A program made the translations under genes and the position numbers. A DNA stretch of 35,168 nucleotides from Candidatus Egerieimonas intestinavium (GTDB lineage Bacteria; Bacillota; Clostridia; Lachnospirales; Lachnospiraceae). This document shows positions 8,768 through 16,958 of the stretch, piece after piece; position 1 is the first letter of the stretch, and every line of letters starts with the position of its first letter. The stretch lies in the NCBI GenBank assembly GCA_018711815.1, contig DVHU01000115.1, positions 1 to 35,168 on the forward strand. Reading direction: 5' to 3'. A model generated the notes under the pieces. The model had not been told where the DNA came from, did not search any database, and saw only the letters and a program-made list of their open reading frames with translations.

Positions 8768-8796
8768 ATTATAGCGGAAGGGTCAGCTTTTGTAAA
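8768..8796 (-). promoter_or_regulatory. Sigma-A promoter for aroC
   Basis: Read on the minus strand, TTTACA (8796-8791) and TATAAT (8773-8768) are separated by exactly 17 bases. The -10 box lies about 33 bases before the aroC ATG. It diverges from the corA promoter 16 bases away. Confidence 0.8.
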
Positions 8797-8811
8797 CTGT
8801 CCGTAAATTGT

Positions 8812-8840
8812 TTGACAAACCGCAGGGCAGGTTTTATAAT
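8812..8840 (+). promoter_or_regulatory. Consensus sigma-A promoter for corA
   Basis: TTGACA (8812-8817) and TATAAT (8835-8840) match both consensus hexamers with a 17-base spacer. Transcription should start near 8847, leaving a leader of about 55 bases. That is too short for an M-box magnesium riboswitch. Confidence 0.9.
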
Positions 8841-8902
8841 GAGATAGACTTTTGAAAATGGGTAGAATTGCCTTAAAAACTAGAGAACAGGAGGTGGGTA
8901 TT

Positions 8903-9844
8903 ATGGTAAGGATTTTCCGGACCAACGACGGAAACGTGCATCAGATCAGCGAGGCCCAGGAGGGAAGCTGGATTGCGTTGACCGACCCCACGGCCACAGA
9001 AATATCCGAGATTGCGGAGCAGTTTCAGATAGATGTGGATCATCTGAGGGCGCCGCTGGATGAGGAGGAGCGCTCCCGTATCGAGGTGGAGGACAATTAC
9101 ACCCTGATTCTTGTGGACATCCCCATGATCGAGGAGAGAAATGATAAGGATTGGTATGGCACCATCCCCATGGGCATCATTATCACTGACGAGCTGATCT
9201 TTACCGTGTGCCTGGAGGATACGCCGGTGCTCAGGACCTTCATGGACGGGCGGGTCAGGGACTTTTTCACCTACAAGAGAACCCGTTTCATCCTGCAGAT
9301 TCTGTATAAAAACGCCTCCATTTACCTGCACTATCTGCGGCAGATTGACAAGAAGAGCGAGCAGGTGGAGAGAAATCTTCACAAATCCCAGAGAAATCAG
9401 GAGCTGATTGAGCTGCTGGAGCTGGAGAAATCCCTGGTGTACTTCACCACATCTCTGCGCTCCAACGAGGTGGTGCTGGAGAAGCTTCTGAAGGTGGAGA
9501 GCATCAAGCAGTATCCGGAGGATACGGAGCTTCTGGAGGATGTTATTATTGAGAATAAGCAGGCCATCGAGATGGCCAATATTTACAGCGGCATCCTGAG
9601 CGGCACCATGGACGCCTTTGCCTCGGTAATCTCCAATAACCTGAACATTGTCATGAAGTTTTTGGCCACGGTCACCATCGTCATGTCCATACCCACGATG
9701 ATTTTCAGCGCCTACGGCATGAACTTAAACAGCAAGGGGATGCCCTTTTCCGGGAGTCCCTGGGGGTTTGTCTTTGTGATCTTCTTCTCCCTGCTGCTGT
9801 CGGGCATTGTGGCCTTGATTTTCCGGAAGAAGGATTTGTTCTGA
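8903..9844 (+). CDS. corA: CorA-family divalent cation (Mg2+/Co2+) transporter
   Basis: This 313-residue protein has a large soluble N-terminal domain, a long charged coiled helix (about residues 140-230) and two C-terminal membrane helices. The diagnostic YGMNLN motif has GMN at residues 272-274, between the helices, with a short KKDLF tail. It should form a homopentameric channel moving Mg2+ and possibly Co2+ or Ni2+ down the membrane potential. The ATG at 8903 follows AGGAGGTG (8889-8896). An in-frame TTG at 8852 lies only a few bases after the predicted transcription start and is rejected. It is transcribed from its own consensus promoter; the rhomboid-like gene follows after 43 bases. 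Confidence 0.93.
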   Translation: MVRIFRTNDGNVHQISEAQEGSWIALTDPTATEISEIAEQFQIDVDHLRAPLDEEERSRIEVEDNYTLILVDIPMIEERNDKDWYGTIPMGIIITDELIFTVCLEDTPVLRTFMDGRVRDFFTYKRTRFILQILYKNASIYLHYLRQIDKKSEQVERNLHKSQRNQELIELLELEKSLVYFTTSLRSNEVVLEKLLKVESIKQYPEDTELLEDVIIENKQAIEMANIYSGILSGTMDAFASVISNNLNIVMKFLATVTIVMSIPTMIFSAYGMNLNSKGMPFSGSPWGFVFVIFFSLLLSGIVALIFRKKDLF

Positions 9845-9887
9845 TACCTGAAGGCAGAGGGGGACAACCGTTTGAAAAGGAGATGCT

Positions 9888-10727
9888 ATGAGCTTTCTTA
9901 ACAAGATGCAGCGAAAATTCGGGAGACACGCCATCTCTCATCTGACCCAGTACATCATCATCACCTATGTGGTCGGCTATCTGCTGGCGTATCTGGCGCC
10001 CCAGGCCCTGTCCTACCTGACTCTGGAGCCCTATTACATTCTAAAGGGGCAGGTGTGGAGGCTGGTGAGCTGGGTGCTGGTACCGCCGGGAAGGGCCGAT
10101 ATCTGGACCCTGATCATGCTGTTTTTCTATTACTCCATCGGCGGCACTTTAGAGAGAACCTGGGGAGATTTCCTCTACAATCTGTATATTTTCTTCGGAA
10201 TGTTCATGACGGCGGTGGGGGCCTTCATCCTCTACGGCGTGTTCTACGCCATCTACGGACTTCCGGCGCTGGTGGGAAGCGCTTTTTCCACCTATTACGT
10301 CAGCCTGTCCCTTCTGCTGGGCTTTGCCCTAACCTACGCGGAGACCCAGGTGCTCTTGATGTTTATCATTCCCATCAAGATGAAGTGGCTGGCGGTGATT
10401 CAGCTGGTGTATGTGGCTGTGGATCTGGTAAAAGGCAACTGGGCCACCCGGGTGGTAATCATCTGCTCCCTGGCCAACGTGCTGGTGTTCTTCCTGCTGG
10501 GAAGAAACTGGCGCCGCTATAACCCCAAGGAGGTGCGCAGGAGAAAGACCTACGCCCGGGCGGTTCAGCAGAGCCAGGCGAAGCCGGGGCAGGCCAGACA
10601 CAAGTGCGCCGTCTGCGGCCGCACGGAGCTGGACGATCCCACATTGGAATTTCGTTTCTGTTCCAAGTGCAACGGAAATTACGAGTACTGTCAGGATCAT
10701 TTATTTACTCACGAACATGTGAAGTAG
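9888..10727 (+). CDS. Rhomboid-like membrane protein with C-terminal zinc ribbon
   Basis: This 279-residue protein has about six hydrophobic segments between residues 20 and 205. The early region (residues 48-85: ILKGQVWRLVSWVLVP, then YYSIGGTLERTWG) resembles the L1 loop and second helix of rhomboid or Derlin folds. The catalytic GxSG serine and the later histidine of active rhomboids are not apparent; the corresponding place reads LVGSAFSTYY. After a basic linker comes a zinc-ribbon-like tail with Cys at 240, 243, 258, 261 and 268 and nearby histidines. It is probably a non-proteolytic rhomboid-fold protein that binds zinc on the cytoplasmic side. Its role is unknown. ATG with AAAGGAGA upstream is a secure start. 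It may be co-transcribed with corA and pyk. Confidence 0.7.
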   Translation: MSFLNKMQRKFGRHAISHLTQYIIITYVVGYLLAYLAPQALSYLTLEPYYILKGQVWRLVSWVLVPPGRADIWTLIMLFFYYSIGGTLERTWGDFLYNLYIFFGMFMTAVGAFILYGVFYAIYGLPALVGSAFSTYYVSLSLLLGFALTYAETQVLLMFIIPIKMKWLAVIQLVYVAVDLVKGNWATRVVIICSLANVLVFFLLGRNWRRYNPKEVRRRKTYARAVQQSQAKPGQARHKCAVCGRTELDDPTLEFRFCSKCNGNYEYCQDHLFTHEHVK

Positions 10728-10743
10728 AAAGGAATAGAGAGCT

Positions 10744-12183
10744 ATGAAAAAAACAAAAATCGTCTGTACCATGGGACCAAACACTGACAATCGGGAGATC
10801 ATGACCGCGCTGGTGAAAAACGGCATGGATGTGGCCCGGTTCAACTTCTCCCATGGAACCCATGAGGAGCAGAAGGCCAGAATGGACCTCTTAAAAGCGG
10901 TGCGCAAGGAGCAGAAGCGCCCGGTGGCTATCCTGCTGGATACCAAGGGGCCGGAGATCCGCACCGGACTTCTGGAGGGAGGAAAGAAGGTTACCCTCAC
11001 CGAGGGAGAGACCTTTACCCTGACCACCAGAGATATGGTGGGAAATAACAAGATCTGCAGCCAGACCTATGAGGACATGCCCAAGGATGTGGTTCCGGGA
11101 AATACCATCCTCATCGACGACGGTTTGATTGCCCTGGAGGTGGTGGAGGTTCAGGAGACTGACGTGATCTGCCGGGTGGTAAACGGCGGAGAGCTGGGTC
11201 AGCAGAAGGGAATCAACATGCCCAACGTGAAGGTGAATCTTCCGGCCATCACCGAGAAGGACCGGGAGGATATCCTCTTCGGCATCAGTCAGGGTATTGA
11301 TTTTATCGCGGCCTCCTTCGTGCGCACCAGCGCTGCCATCGATGAGATCAAGGCTATCCTCCGGGAGAACGGCGGCGAGAAGATCGGCGTCATCGCCAAG
11401 ATTGAGAACGCCGAGGGCGTGGACAATATTGATGAGATCATCAAGGCTTCCGACGGCGTGATGGTGGCCAGAGGAGACCTGGGCGTGGAGATCCCGCCCC
11501 AGGAGGTGCCCCATGTGCAGAAGACCATCATCCAGAAGTGCAACCGCCAGTATAAGCCGGTAATCACCGCCACCCAGATGCTGGATTCCATGATCAGAAA
11601 TCCCCGTCCCACCCGGGCGGAGGTGACGGACGTGGCCAACGCCATCTACGACGGAACAGATGCCATCATGCTCTCCGGAGAGACTGCCATGGGCAAGTAT
11701 CCGGTGGAGGCGCTGAAAATGATGGTTTCCATCGCCGAGTCCTCGGAGCCCTACCTGGATTACCAGTGGTTTATCGAGGGCTACAAGTCCCTGATGGGAA
11801 CCGCCAACGTGGCGGGAGCTGTGGGAAAGGCTGCGGTGGAGACAGCCATCAACATCAAGGCCGCCTGCATCATCACGCCCACGGTATCCGGACAGACGGC
11901 CCGGCTAATTTCCAATTTCCGGCCCAAGGTGCCCATCTACGCGGTGTCCCCCAACGACTGGGCCCTGCGGAAGATGCAGCTCTACTGGGGCGTGCGGCCT
12001 TTAGTGGGCTACGAGGAGGATACTACGGAAAATATCATTTCCCACGCCATGTATATCGCCAAGCGGGATAAGCTGGTGAAGAAGGGCGATATGGTAGTAT
12101 TTACCGCCGGTGATCCGGCCACCAACGTGGTTACCGGAGAGGGAGCCATCACCAACATGATGCACGTAATTGAGGCAAAATAA
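10744..12183 (+). CDS. pyk: Pyruvate kinase
   Basis: This 479-residue glycolytic enzyme makes pyruvate and ATP from phosphoenolpyruvate and ADP. Visible marks are the N-terminal TKIVCTMGPN, the substrate loop FNFSHGTHEE, the lid-domain region, the catalytic segment IGVIAKIENAEG with the active-site lysine, the metal-binding GVMVARGDLGVE, and TATQMLDSM. The length fits the three-domain form without the extra C-terminal PEP-utiliser-like domain found in many Bacilli. The start ATG is 16 bases after the rhomboid-like gene with AAAGGAA and GAGAG upstream. lysA follows after 37 bases without a terminator, so read-through is likely. Confidence 0.97.
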   Translation: MKKTKIVCTMGPNTDNREIMTALVKNGMDVARFNFSHGTHEEQKARMDLLKAVRKEQKRPVAILLDTKGPEIRTGLLEGGKKVTLTEGETFTLTTRDMVGNNKICSQTYEDMPKDVVPGNTILIDDGLIALEVVEVQETDVICRVVNGGELGQQKGINMPNVKVNLPAITEKDREDILFGISQGIDFIAASFVRTSAAIDEIKAILRENGGEKIGVIAKIENAEGVDNIDEIIKASDGVMVARGDLGVEIPPQEVPHVQKTIIQKCNRQYKPVITATQMLDSMIRNPRPTRAEVTDVANAIYDGTDAIMLSGETAMGKYPVEALKMMVSIAESSEPYLDYQWFIEGYKSLMGTANVAGAVGKAAVETAINIKAACIITPTVSGQTARLISNFRPKVPIYAVSPNDWALRKMQLYWGVRPLVGYEEDTTENIISHAMYIAKRDKLVKKGDMVVFTAGDPATNVVTGEGAITNMMHVIEAK

Positions 12184-12220
12184 GACAGAACAGATATAGA
12201 TAAAGTACGAGGAGAACATT

Positions 12221-13492
12221 ATGGAAAAGAAACCCTTTGTAACTCTTGAGAAGCTCAGAGAGATTGAAAAAGAAATTCCCACCCCCTTCCACCTCTACGA
12301 TGAGAAGGGAATCCGGGAAAACGCCAAGGCTCTGCAGGAGGCCTTCGCCTGGAATCCGGGTTTTCGGGAATACTTCGCTGTGAAGGCCTGCCCCAATCCT
12401 TATCTGATCCAGATTCTGCAGGAGTACGGCTGCGGTTGCGACTGTTCCTCCCTGACGGAGCTGATGCTGGCTCAGGCCTTGGACTGCACCGGGGAACAGA
12501 TTATGTTTTCCTCCAACGCCACCCCGGCGGAGGATTACCGGTATGCAAAGAAGGTGGGGGCCATCATCAACCTGGACGACATCACCCACATTGATTTTCT
12601 GGAACAGGTCATCGGGGAAATCCCGGAGACCATCAGCTGCCGGTACAATCCCGGGGGAGTCTTCAAGATCAGCAACGGGATCATGGATAATCCCGGGGAT
12701 GCCAAGTACGGCATGACCACGGAGCAGATCTTCGAGGCCTTCCGGATTTTAAAGGGCAAGGGTGTGAAGAATTTCGGCATCCACGCCTTCCTGGCCAGCA
12801 ATACGGTGACCAACGAGTACTATCCCATGCTGGCCAAGCAGCTCTTTGAGCTGGCCGTGAAGCTGAAGCAGGAGACCGGAGCCCACATTTCCTTCATCAA
12901 TCTCTCCGGGGGAATCGGAATCCCCTACAAGCCCGATCAGGAACCCAATGACATCCGGGTCATCGGCGAAGGTGTGAGAAAGGTTTACGAACAGGTGCTG
13001 ACTCCCGCAGGTATGGGGGATGTGGCCATCTACACGGAGCTGGGCCGTTTCATGACCGGACCCTACGGCTGCCTGGTGACTAAGGCCATCCACGAGAAGC
13101 ACACCCACAAGGAGTATATCGGCTGCGATGCCTGTGCGGTGAACCTCATGCGCCCGGCCATGTACGGGGCCTACCATCACATTACGGTGATGGGCAAGGA
13201 GGACGCCCCCTGCGATCACAAGTATGATGTGACGGGATCCCTCTGTGAGAACAATGATAAGTTTGCCATCGACCGGATGCTGCCGAAGATTGACCGGGGC
13301 GATCTGTTGGTGATCCACGACACGGGAGCCCACGGATTTGCCATGGGATACAACTATAACGGAAAACTGAAATCTGCGGAGGTGCTGCTGAAGGAGGATG
13401 GAAGCTATCAGATCATCCGCCGGGCGGAGACACCCAGGGATTATTTCGCCACCTTCGACTGCTTCCCCATCTATGAGAAGCTTTTCAGATAA
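12221..13492 (+). CDS. lysA: Diaminopimelate decarboxylase
   Basis: This 423-residue fold-type III PLP enzyme decarboxylates meso-diaminopimelate to lysine. The PLP lysine is Lys55 in YFAVKACPNP. The phosphate-binding glycine segment appears as NLSGGIGIPY, the TELGRFMTGPYG segment replaces the usual EPGR motif, and HDTGAHGFAMGYNYNG is near the C-terminus. The active-site CESGD-like motif reads SLCENNDKFA, a variant. The N-terminus (PTPFHLYDE) is typical. ATG at 12221 follows GAGGAGAAC. A related decarboxylase of the same fold, such as carboxynorspermidine decarboxylase, is less likely given the motifs. A terminator hairpin begins four bases after the stop. Confidence 0.9.
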   Translation: MEKKPFVTLEKLREIEKEIPTPFHLYDEKGIRENAKALQEAFAWNPGFREYFAVKACPNPYLIQILQEYGCGCDCSSLTELMLAQALDCTGEQIMFSSNATPAEDYRYAKKVGAIINLDDITHIDFLEQVIGEIPETISCRYNPGGVFKISNGIMDNPGDAKYGMTTEQIFEAFRILKGKGVKNFGIHAFLASNTVTNEYYPMLAKQLFELAVKLKQETGAHISFINLSGGIGIPYKPDQEPNDIRVIGEGVRKVYEQVLTPAGMGDVAIYTELGRFMTGPYGCLVTKAIHEKHTHKEYIGCDACAVNLMRPAMYGAYHHITVMGKEDAPCDHKYDVTGSLCENNDKFAIDRMLPKIDRGDLLVIHDTGAHGFAMGYNYNGKLKSAEVLLKEDGSYQIIRRAETPRDYFATFDCFPIYEKLFR

Positions 13493-13495
13493 TTG

Positions 13496-13531
13496 ACAAA
13501 GGACCGCTGTCTTAGGGCAGCGGTCCTTTGT
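13496..13531. terminator. Shared bidirectional terminator hairpin between lysA and the ferredoxin gene
   Basis: A perfect 14-bp stem (13496-13509 with 13518-13531) and an 8-base loop lie between two convergent genes. The stop codon of the minus-strand gene (13514-13512) lies in the loop and the last codons before it are in the stem. The T-runs are short and inside the stem. Confidence 0.72.
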
Positions 13532-14267
13532 ATTGGCTGACCACGGGCTTTCGGTAGGCCACGGTGATGGCCCTTTTGGGGCAGAGATTTACGCAGCGGT
13601 AGCAGAACATGCAGCTGTCCTGGGGCAGGATGAAGTCCCCCTCCTTCTTCAGGTTTCCCACGGGGCAGCTGCGGACGCAGGCGCCGCAGCCGGTGCAGTC
13701 GCTGTTGACCATGACCCCGGAGGAGGCCCGGCTCTCGGCGGCGGGCAGGTAATTTCTCTGCCATTGGCCCAGCCTTCGGGAGAGCGGGTGAAAGCCCCGC
13801 AGGGGCGGATGGCCCGAGAGGAGACCGTCGCAGGTGCGCACCAGTTTTTTCCACAGCCGCCGCCGCTCCCAGCGCTGCAGCAGAGGGCCGTAGGTCCACC
13901 GGGGGAGCACGTTGCACAGATTCCCCGGAAGGAAGAAGTGCTCCCCGCAGATGGGGGTGAACCAGCTGTCGGGGAACAGGTCGGTGAAGGCCCGGGCCCC
14001 GTCGCCGGAGAAGAGCATCTGGGTACAGAAGATGATCACCTGCTTGCCCAGAAACTGCTGCCGGTGGGCGGCGGCGAACTGCCGCATGAGCCGGGGAATG
14101 CCGGAACAGTAGATGGGGTAGCAGACAGCGATGGGATTGTGCTCCTCCAGAAGGCGGCGGAAGTTCAGGGGCTCCTCGATGGAGTGGCAGGGGGCCTGCA
14201 TCTGCCGGGCGAAGGCCTCGGCCAGATAGCGGGTGTTGCCGGTGCCGGAAAAATAGAGTACCAGCAT
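13512..14267 (-). CDS. EFR1-type flavodoxin/ferredoxin fusion protein
   Basis: This 251-residue cytosolic electron carrier opens with a flavodoxin-like domain (LYFSGTGNTRYLAEAF at residues 4-19) and ends with a 2x[4Fe-4S] ferredoxin domain. The clusters are CTGCGACVRSCP starting at residue 191 and CMFCYRCVNLCP starting at residue 219. This layout is the EFR1 family, common in clostridia and without a settled reaction. The ATG at 14267 was chosen because AAGGAG lies about ten bases upstream and the flavin-binding strand begins at once. Upstream in-frame starts would add a hydrophobic, AT-rich stretch that overlaps the divergent promoter region. The C-terminal residues KGPLP are encoded inside the shared terminator. 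Confidence 0.88.
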   Translation of the reverse strand: MLVLYFSGTGNTRYLAEAFARQMQAPCHSIEEPLNFRRLLEEHNPIAVCYPIYCSGIPRLMRQFAAAHRQQFLGKQVIIFCTQMLFSGDGARAFTDLFPDSWFTPICGEHFFLPGNLCNVLPRWTYGPLLQRWERRRLWKKLVRTCDGLLSGHPPLRGFHPLSRRLGQWQRNYLPAAESRASSGVMVNSDCTGCGACVRSCPVGNLKKEGDFILPQDSCMFCYRCVNLCPKRAITVAYRKPVVSQYKGPLP

Positions 14268-14429
14268 AAGGGAATACTCCTTCTTGACGATCATCCCAGT
14301 ATATGCAGGGATGGGAAAAATTATGACGGAGAGAGGAAAAGAATGAAAAAAAAGCTGTACAAGAGTATAAAAAAAAGTTATACTAGCCATGTATGTCCGG
14401 AATATATACAGAAGAAAAAAGGAGAAAAT
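14268..14429. other. Divergent intergenic region between the ferredoxin gene and the permease operon
   Basis: This AT-rich spacer contains the likely permease promoter (14356-14384) and an AAAAAAGGAG ribosome binding site (14415-14424). On the minus strand a TATACT (14303-14298) could be the -10 of the ferredoxin gene, but no good -35 box was found. A purine riboswitch was looked for and not recognised. Confidence 0.45.
14356..14384 (+). promoter_or_regulatory. Likely sigma-A promoter of the purine/molybdenum-hydroxylase operon
   Basis: TGTACA (14356-14361) and TATACT (14379-14384) have a 17-base spacer, 46 bases before the permease ATG. It is the only plausible promoter seen before a chain of eight closely packed genes. 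Confidence 0.6.
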
Positions 14430-15836
14430 ATGGAAAAGGAATATGCAAAAGGAGCGGAATATGATTTTTACGGAAAGCTCCCACTGAAAAAGGCAATTCC
14501 TCTGGGACTGCAGCATGTGCTGGCCATGTTTGTGGGAAATCTTACCCCCATTCTGGTGATTACCGGGGCCTGCGGCTTGGGTGCGGGAACAGAGTTTGCA
14601 GATTTGCAGGTAACCCTGCTGCAGAATGCTATGCTGATTGCCGGCATTGTAACCTTGGTACAGCTTTTTGCCATCGGACCGGTGGGCGGAAAGGTGCCCA
14701 TCATCATGGGAACCAGCTCAGGCTTCATCGGTGTGTTCAACAGCGTGGTGGCCACCATGGGAGGCGGGATTGTCGCCTACGGCGCCATTATGTGCGCCTC
14801 GATCCTGGGAGGAATCTTTGAGGGTATCCTGGGACTCTGCCTGAAGCCCCTGCGGAGATTTTTCCCGGCGGTGGTCACCGGAACGGTGGTGCTTTCCATC
14901 GGTCTGTCCCTGATCGCCGTGGGCGTCAACTCCTTCGGGGGAGGCAACACTGCCCAGGATTTCGGCTCCGCGGAAAATCTGCTGCTGGGCCTGGTGGTGA
15001 TGGTGGTGATCATCGTGTTAAAGCACGGCACTAAGGGGATGACCAGCATATCCTCAATTTTAATTGGGATCATTGTTGGCTACATCCTTTCTACAGTTAT
15101 GGCTATGGTGCTGCCCACCACCGCTGTGGGAGCCGACGGAACCGAGTACACCAAGGCCTGGGTGTTAAACTGGGACAAGGTGGCGGAGGCCAGTTGGTTC
15201 GCAGTGCCTAAACTGATGCCGGTGAAGCTGGTCTTTGACTGGCGGGCCATCATCCCGGTGATGATCATGTTCATCGTCACCGCCGTGGAGACGGTGGGAG
15301 ATATCTCAGGCGTTACTGAGGGAGGTATGGGTCGGGAGGCTACTGACAAGGAGCTCTCCGGCGGCGTCATCTGCGACGGACTGGGCTCCAGCCTGGCGGC
15401 GGTGTTCGGCGTGCTGCCCAACACTTCCTTCAGCCAGAACGTAGGTCTGGTGGCCATGACTAAGGTGGTAAACCGGTTCGCCCTGGCCACGGGAGCCATC
15501 TTCCTGGTGCTCTGCGGCCTCTTTCCCAAGCTGGCGGCGCTGATTTCCATCATGCCCCAGAGCGTGCTGGGAGGAGCTGCGGTGATGATGTTTTCTTCCA
15601 TCGTAGTCAGCGGTATTCAGCTGATTACCAGGGAGCCCCTGACCGGAAGAAATATTACCATCGTTTCCGTGGCCCTGGGACTGGGCTACGGCATCGGAGC
15701 CACCACAGGCATTCTGGCCAAGCTTCCGGAGGCAGTGCAGCTGATCTTCGGCGGCTCCGGCATCGTACCTGCAGCCTTTATGGCGATTGTGTTAAACATT
15801 GTATTACCAAAAGAAAAGGAGAGAGAAAACAACTAA
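14430..15836 (+). CDS. NCS2-family xanthine/uracil permease
   Basis: This 468-residue membrane protein has 12-14 hydrophobic segments and NCS2 landmarks: LGLQHVLAMFVGNLTP near the N-terminus, the substrate-binding helix TAVETVGDISGVTEGG, and the family signature SFSQNVGLVAMTKVV. It imports a purine or pyrimidine base with protons. Linkage to a xanthine dehydrogenase-family enzyme argues for xanthine, urate or a related purine. The ATG at 14430 follows AAAAAAGGAG. Longer in-frame starts would run antisense through the ferredoxin gene and are rejected. The next gene begins two bases after the stop. Confidence 0.92.
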   Translation: MEKEYAKGAEYDFYGKLPLKKAIPLGLQHVLAMFVGNLTPILVITGACGLGAGTEFADLQVTLLQNAMLIAGIVTLVQLFAIGPVGGKVPIIMGTSSGFIGVFNSVVATMGGGIVAYGAIMCASILGGIFEGILGLCLKPLRRFFPAVVTGTVVLSIGLSLIAVGVNSFGGGNTAQDFGSAENLLLGLVVMVVIIVLKHGTKGMTSISSILIGIIVGYILSTVMAMVLPTTAVGADGTEYTKAWVLNWDKVAEASWFAVPKLMPVKLVFDWRAIIPVMIMFIVTAVETVGDISGVTEGGMGREATDKELSGGVICDGLGSSLAAVFGVLPNTSFSQNVGLVAMTKVVNRFALATGAIFLVLCGLFPKLAALISIMPQSVLGGAAVMMFSSIVVSGIQLITREPLTGRNITIVSVALGLGYGIGATTGILAKLPEAVQLIFGGSGIVPAAFMAIVLNIVLPKEKERENN

Positions 15837-15837
15837 G

Positions 15838-16938
15838 ATGAAAACAAAGTTCTGGAAGAAACAGGTTAGCCTGCTTTTGGCAGGGGTCCTGTTTGTGTCT
15901 GCATTCGCAGGCTGCGGCAGCAAGGAGACGGATAAGAGCGGCGAGGCCACCCCGGCGCCCACAGCCACAGAGGCCCCCACGGCCACGGAGGCTCCGGTTC
16001 AGGAGGAGAGCTCAGAGATCACCGTGACGGACCAGGCGGGACGCACAGTGACCCTGGAGGCCCCGGCCCAGAAGATCGTATCCACCTATTATATCAGCAC
16101 CGCTACGCTGATTGCCCTGGGCTGTGAGGACAGTCTGGTGGGCATCGAGATGAAGGCAGACACCCGAGAGCTTTACAAGCTGGCAGCGCCCCAGCTTCTG
16201 GAGCTTCCCGCAGTGGGAAGCGGCAAGGGGATCAACGTGGAGGAGACGGCAGCTCTTGAGCCGGATCTGGTCATCATTCCCCTGAAGCTTCAGGAGAGCG
16301 CGGCGTCCTTCGAGGCTCTGGACATCCCGGTTTTCGTGGTGAATCCCGAGACTCAGGAGGACTTTGAGAGCTGCGTTGAGCTTCTGGCCCAGCTCTGCGG
16401 TCAGGAGGAGAAGGGAGAGGCCCTTCTTTCCTACTACAGAGATTCCATGGAGCAGATGCAGGCGCTGACGGTTGACCTGGAGGACAAGCCCCTGGTTTAT
16501 CTCCCCAGCGGGTCCTCCTACCTTTCCACCTGTACCTCCAAGATGTACCAGAATGACCTGATTGAGATGGCCGGCGGCGTAAATGTGTCCGCGGATCTTC
16601 AGGAGGGCTACTGGCAGGACATCTCGGCGGAGCAGCTGCTGGAGTGGAATCCAGAGTATATGTTCCCGGTGAGCTACGCGGAGTATACCCTGGATGATAT
16701 TCGCCAGGACAGCGCCCTGGCTGAAATGACAGCCGTAAAAGAAGACAAGATCTACACCTTCCCCTCTGAGATTGAGCCCTGGGATTATCCCACACCGTCC
16801 TCTGTGCTGGGCGTGCTGTGGCTGACCCAGAAGCTGCATCCGGACCTTTACTCGGAGGAGGAGTATGTGGAGGAGGCAAAATCCTTCTACCAGACCTTCT
16901 TTGACATCGACGTGACTGAGGAGCAGCTGGGTCTGTAG
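15838..16938 (+). CDS. FecB/BtuF-type substrate-binding lipoprotein (possible molybdate/tungstate)
   Basis: This 366-residue protein has a lipoprotein signal peptide (LLLAGVLFVSAFAGC, lipid-accepting Cys about residue 25). A Thr/Ala/Pro/Glu-rich linker with an ATEAPTATEAP repeat follows, then a Peripla_BP_2 (class III) domain: VTDQAGRTVTLEAPAQKIVS, LEPDLVIIPLK and LLEWNPEYMFPV. The family binds siderophores, haem, cobalamin, or in the MolA/WtpA-like case molybdate or tungstate. Its position inside an operon for a molybdenum hydroxylase favours an oxyanion, but no ligand residues prove it. The ATG at 15838 is only weakly supported by AGGAGA 15 bases upstream, so coupling to the permease stop (15834-15836) is likely. 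Confidence 0.85.
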   Translation: MKTKFWKKQVSLLLAGVLFVSAFAGCGSKETDKSGEATPAPTATEAPTATEAPVQEESSEITVTDQAGRTVTLEAPAQKIVSTYYISTATLIALGCEDSLVGIEMKADTRELYKLAAPQLLELPAVGSGKGINVEETAALEPDLVIIPLKLQESAASFEALDIPVFVVNPETQEDFESCVELLAQLCGQEEKGEALLSYYRDSMEQMQALTVDLEDKPLVYLPSGSSYLSTCTSKMYQNDLIEMAGGVNVSADLQEGYWQDISAEQLLEWNPEYMFPVSYAEYTLDDIRQDSALAEMTAVKEDKIYTFPSEIEPWDYPTPSSVLGVLWLTQKLHPDLYSEEEYVEEAKSFYQTFFDIDVTEEQLGL

Positions 16939-16958
16939 ACAGGGTCGGAGGATTTTAC

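Noticed and set aside
8841..8902. M-box magnesium riboswitch before corA
   Set aside because: The leader from the consensus promoter is only about 55 bases, much too short.
13533..14429. In-frame N-terminal extension of the xanthine permease
   Set aside because: It runs antisense through the whole ferredoxin gene and has no ribosome binding site; the ATG at 14430 has a strong one and begins the normal NCS2 N-terminus.
14268..14429. Purine riboswitch before the xanthine permease
   Set aside because: No three-way junction or conserved loop sequences could be found in the AT-rich leader.
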